The position numbers were made by a program, and so were the translations under genes. A stretch of DNA of 64,000 nt. Source: Tilletia caries. Taxonomy: Eukaryota; Basidiomycota; Exobasidiomycetes; Tilletiales; Tilletiaceae. Below, in pieces: positions 63,081-64,000 of the stretch. The stretch covers positions 806,001-870,000 of the forward strand of contig JALUTQ010000033.1 in assembly GCA_032718865.1 (NCBI GenBank), given 5' to 3'. The first letter of the stretch is position 1; each line of letters opens with the position of its first letter. The notes below the pieces were generated by a model that saw only the letters and a list, made by a program, of their open reading frames with translations, searched no databases and had not been told where the DNA came from.

Positions 63081-63944
63081 CTAAGTACAAGGGAGAGCAG
63101 CGAGAGCGGAGAAGGTGATGAGGAAGAAAGGGAAGTCTCTCGGCCGAGAGAAGGAGAAGTGATGAGGAAAGAGAGAAAGGAAGATAAGAGATAAGATATA
63201 AGAGGGGAGCACGTGGTCCAGCCACGTGGTACACCAGCACATGCCCACTCTTAGAAGACGACTGTCCCGAGTCGGCATGAAAGGATAACTGCAGCAATGA
63301 GCCAATGAGCGAGTGTGAACCAGGAACAGGAAAAGGAGTGGTGCGGAAAGGAAGGGAAGGATGATAGAAAGCAAAATCAATGCGCGTGCGGCGTGATCGA
63401 GAAGAGGTTGGAGGGTAAGAGTACCACGGACGGCTCTCCATGCCGTACGCAAGCGGCTTTGAGCTCGATCTACGGAAGCAAGGCGACGAGCTTGGTCCAG
63501 GGCTGTGTGTACACGAGCCAAGATAGCGTCAAAGGGCGATGAGGCGATGGTGGAGATGCATCTGGAAGGATGAGAGGACTTGAACCGATGCTCAAATGCG
63601 GACACATCCGGATCAGGGGCCGTGGCGTTGATGTCGTCGTCCGCCCATCGAAGCAAGGTACCGATGTCCGATGGCGCGTTTACGACCGAAGTCGGCGTGG
63701 ACGGCGCCGGGCTGCGGCACGGAAGGGTCAAGACCGCAGCCGTAGTAGCCAGCGTTGAAGGTAAGACCGGAGCCGTCGAGGTTGAATGAGCAATGTCTCG
63801 CCGAGACGTCGATGAAGCCGACACCGATATCAGTACCGATGTCAGTACCGATGTCGGTAACGACTTCCTGTCCGTGCTGTGATTCCCGTCGTTGCGTTGG
63901 GATGGCGTGTTCCCGCGGGAAGAAGAGGTTCGCGTACCGGCCAT
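63081..63944 (-). CDS. Hypothetical protein, Ser/Thr-rich with hydrophobic C-terminus
   Basis: A 287-codon frame from 63944 (MAGTRTSSSRGNTPSQRNDG) has a low-complexity Ser/Thr N-terminus, then IGTLLRWADDDINATAPDPD, PFDAILARVHTALDQARRLA and SRLRTAWRAVRGTLTLQP, and then a long hydrophobic tail. The tail below about 63380 overlaps the purine-rich/CACGTG repeat at 63100-63250. It is probably not protein, so a real gene, if any, would be confined to about 63400-63944. No family recognised. Confidence 0.3.
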   Translation of the reverse strand: MAGTRTSSSRGNTPSQRNDGNHSTDRKSLPTSVLTSVLISVSASSTSRRDIAHSTSTAPVLPSTLATTAAVLTLPCRSPAPSTPTSVVNAPSDIGTLLRWADDDINATAPDPDVSAFEHRFKSSHPSRCISTIASSPFDAILARVHTALDQARRLASVDRAQSRLRTAWRAVRGTLTLQPLLDHAARALILLSIILPFLSAPLLFLFLVHTRSLAHCCSYPFMPTRDSRLLRVGMCWCTTWLDHVLPSYILSLIFLSLFPHHFSFSRPRDFPFFLITFSALAALPCT

Positions 63945-64000
63945 TGCGCCGTCGCGGGAGTGACGAGGTGCTGACGTGGCAGACGGAAACGATTGTGCAC

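Noticed and set aside
62302..63441. Several overlapping 75-185-codon frames on both strands
   Set aside because: No motifs, no consistent splice structure and strong compositional skew. They are not supported as genes.

Overview
This window is from a filamentous fungus, most likely an agaricomycete basidiomycete. The evidence is short GT-AG introns (about 45-190 bp), host-type fungal genes (a VID27 C-terminal half, a KDM3-like JmjC N-terminal zinc-finger segment, a leucine-rich/F-box-like gene) and the mix of transposons. I cannot name the genus. The region is a transposon graveyard: almost every host-like gene is truncated, frameshifted or split by an insertion, and no tRNA, rRNA or CRISPR array is visible.

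The most striking content is a pair of decayed Fanzor genes (eukaryotic relatives of TnpB, the RNA-guided nuclease of IS605/IS607 transposons), both on the minus strand at 18.3-19.7 kb and 33.6-34.6 kb. They keep the RuvC-I Asp motif and the Zn-finger region. Copy 1 still encodes the DRD RuvC-III motif but has several frameshifts. Copy 2 has lost DRD through an 8-bp insertion. Both end abruptly just after the RuvC-III block; at copy 1 a hAT-type MITE begins right there.

Layout. 0-9 kb: gene fragments (coiled coil plus kinase N-lobe, Harbinger transposase remnant, coiled-coil gene). 8.5-9.7 kb: a 3'-truncated non-LTR retrotransposon (zinc-knuckle ORF1, start of an endonuclease ORF2). 9.7-11.8 kb: palindrome-rich MITEs. 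12-17.7 kb: hypothetical gene remnants. 17.7-19.7 kb: hAT MITE and Fanzor copy 1. 23.5-30.3 kb: a complete 6.75-kb Mutator-like element with a SWIM finger and a ULP1-like domain, inserted into a host gene with a 9-bp duplication. 33.6-34.6 kb: Fanzor copy 2. 35.2-42.5 kb: a pogo/Tigger element containing a Ulp1 protease module and a complete PIF/Harbinger element (37.5-41.2 kb). 43-46 kb: two frameshifted hypothetical genes. 46.3-49.4 kb: MITEs around an IS630-type transposase. 49.6-51.7 kb: VID27 split by a hAT MITE. 52.4-54.0 kb: a Tc1 element inside a MITE. 54-59.7 kb: pogo and MITE remnants. 60.2-61.3 kb: KDM3-like fragment between two inverted copies of one MITE. 61.7-64 kb: no recognised gene.

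Biologically the window records successive nested insertions by at least seven transposon superfamilies (LINE, hAT, Mutator, PIF/Harbinger, pogo, Tc1 and IS630-like, and Fanzor-bearing elements). Several insertions have exact target-site duplications, and in three cases removing the insertion restores an open reading frame. The non-autonomous families share an architecture: short terminal repeats and an interior filled with one short degenerate palindrome or directed motif per family.
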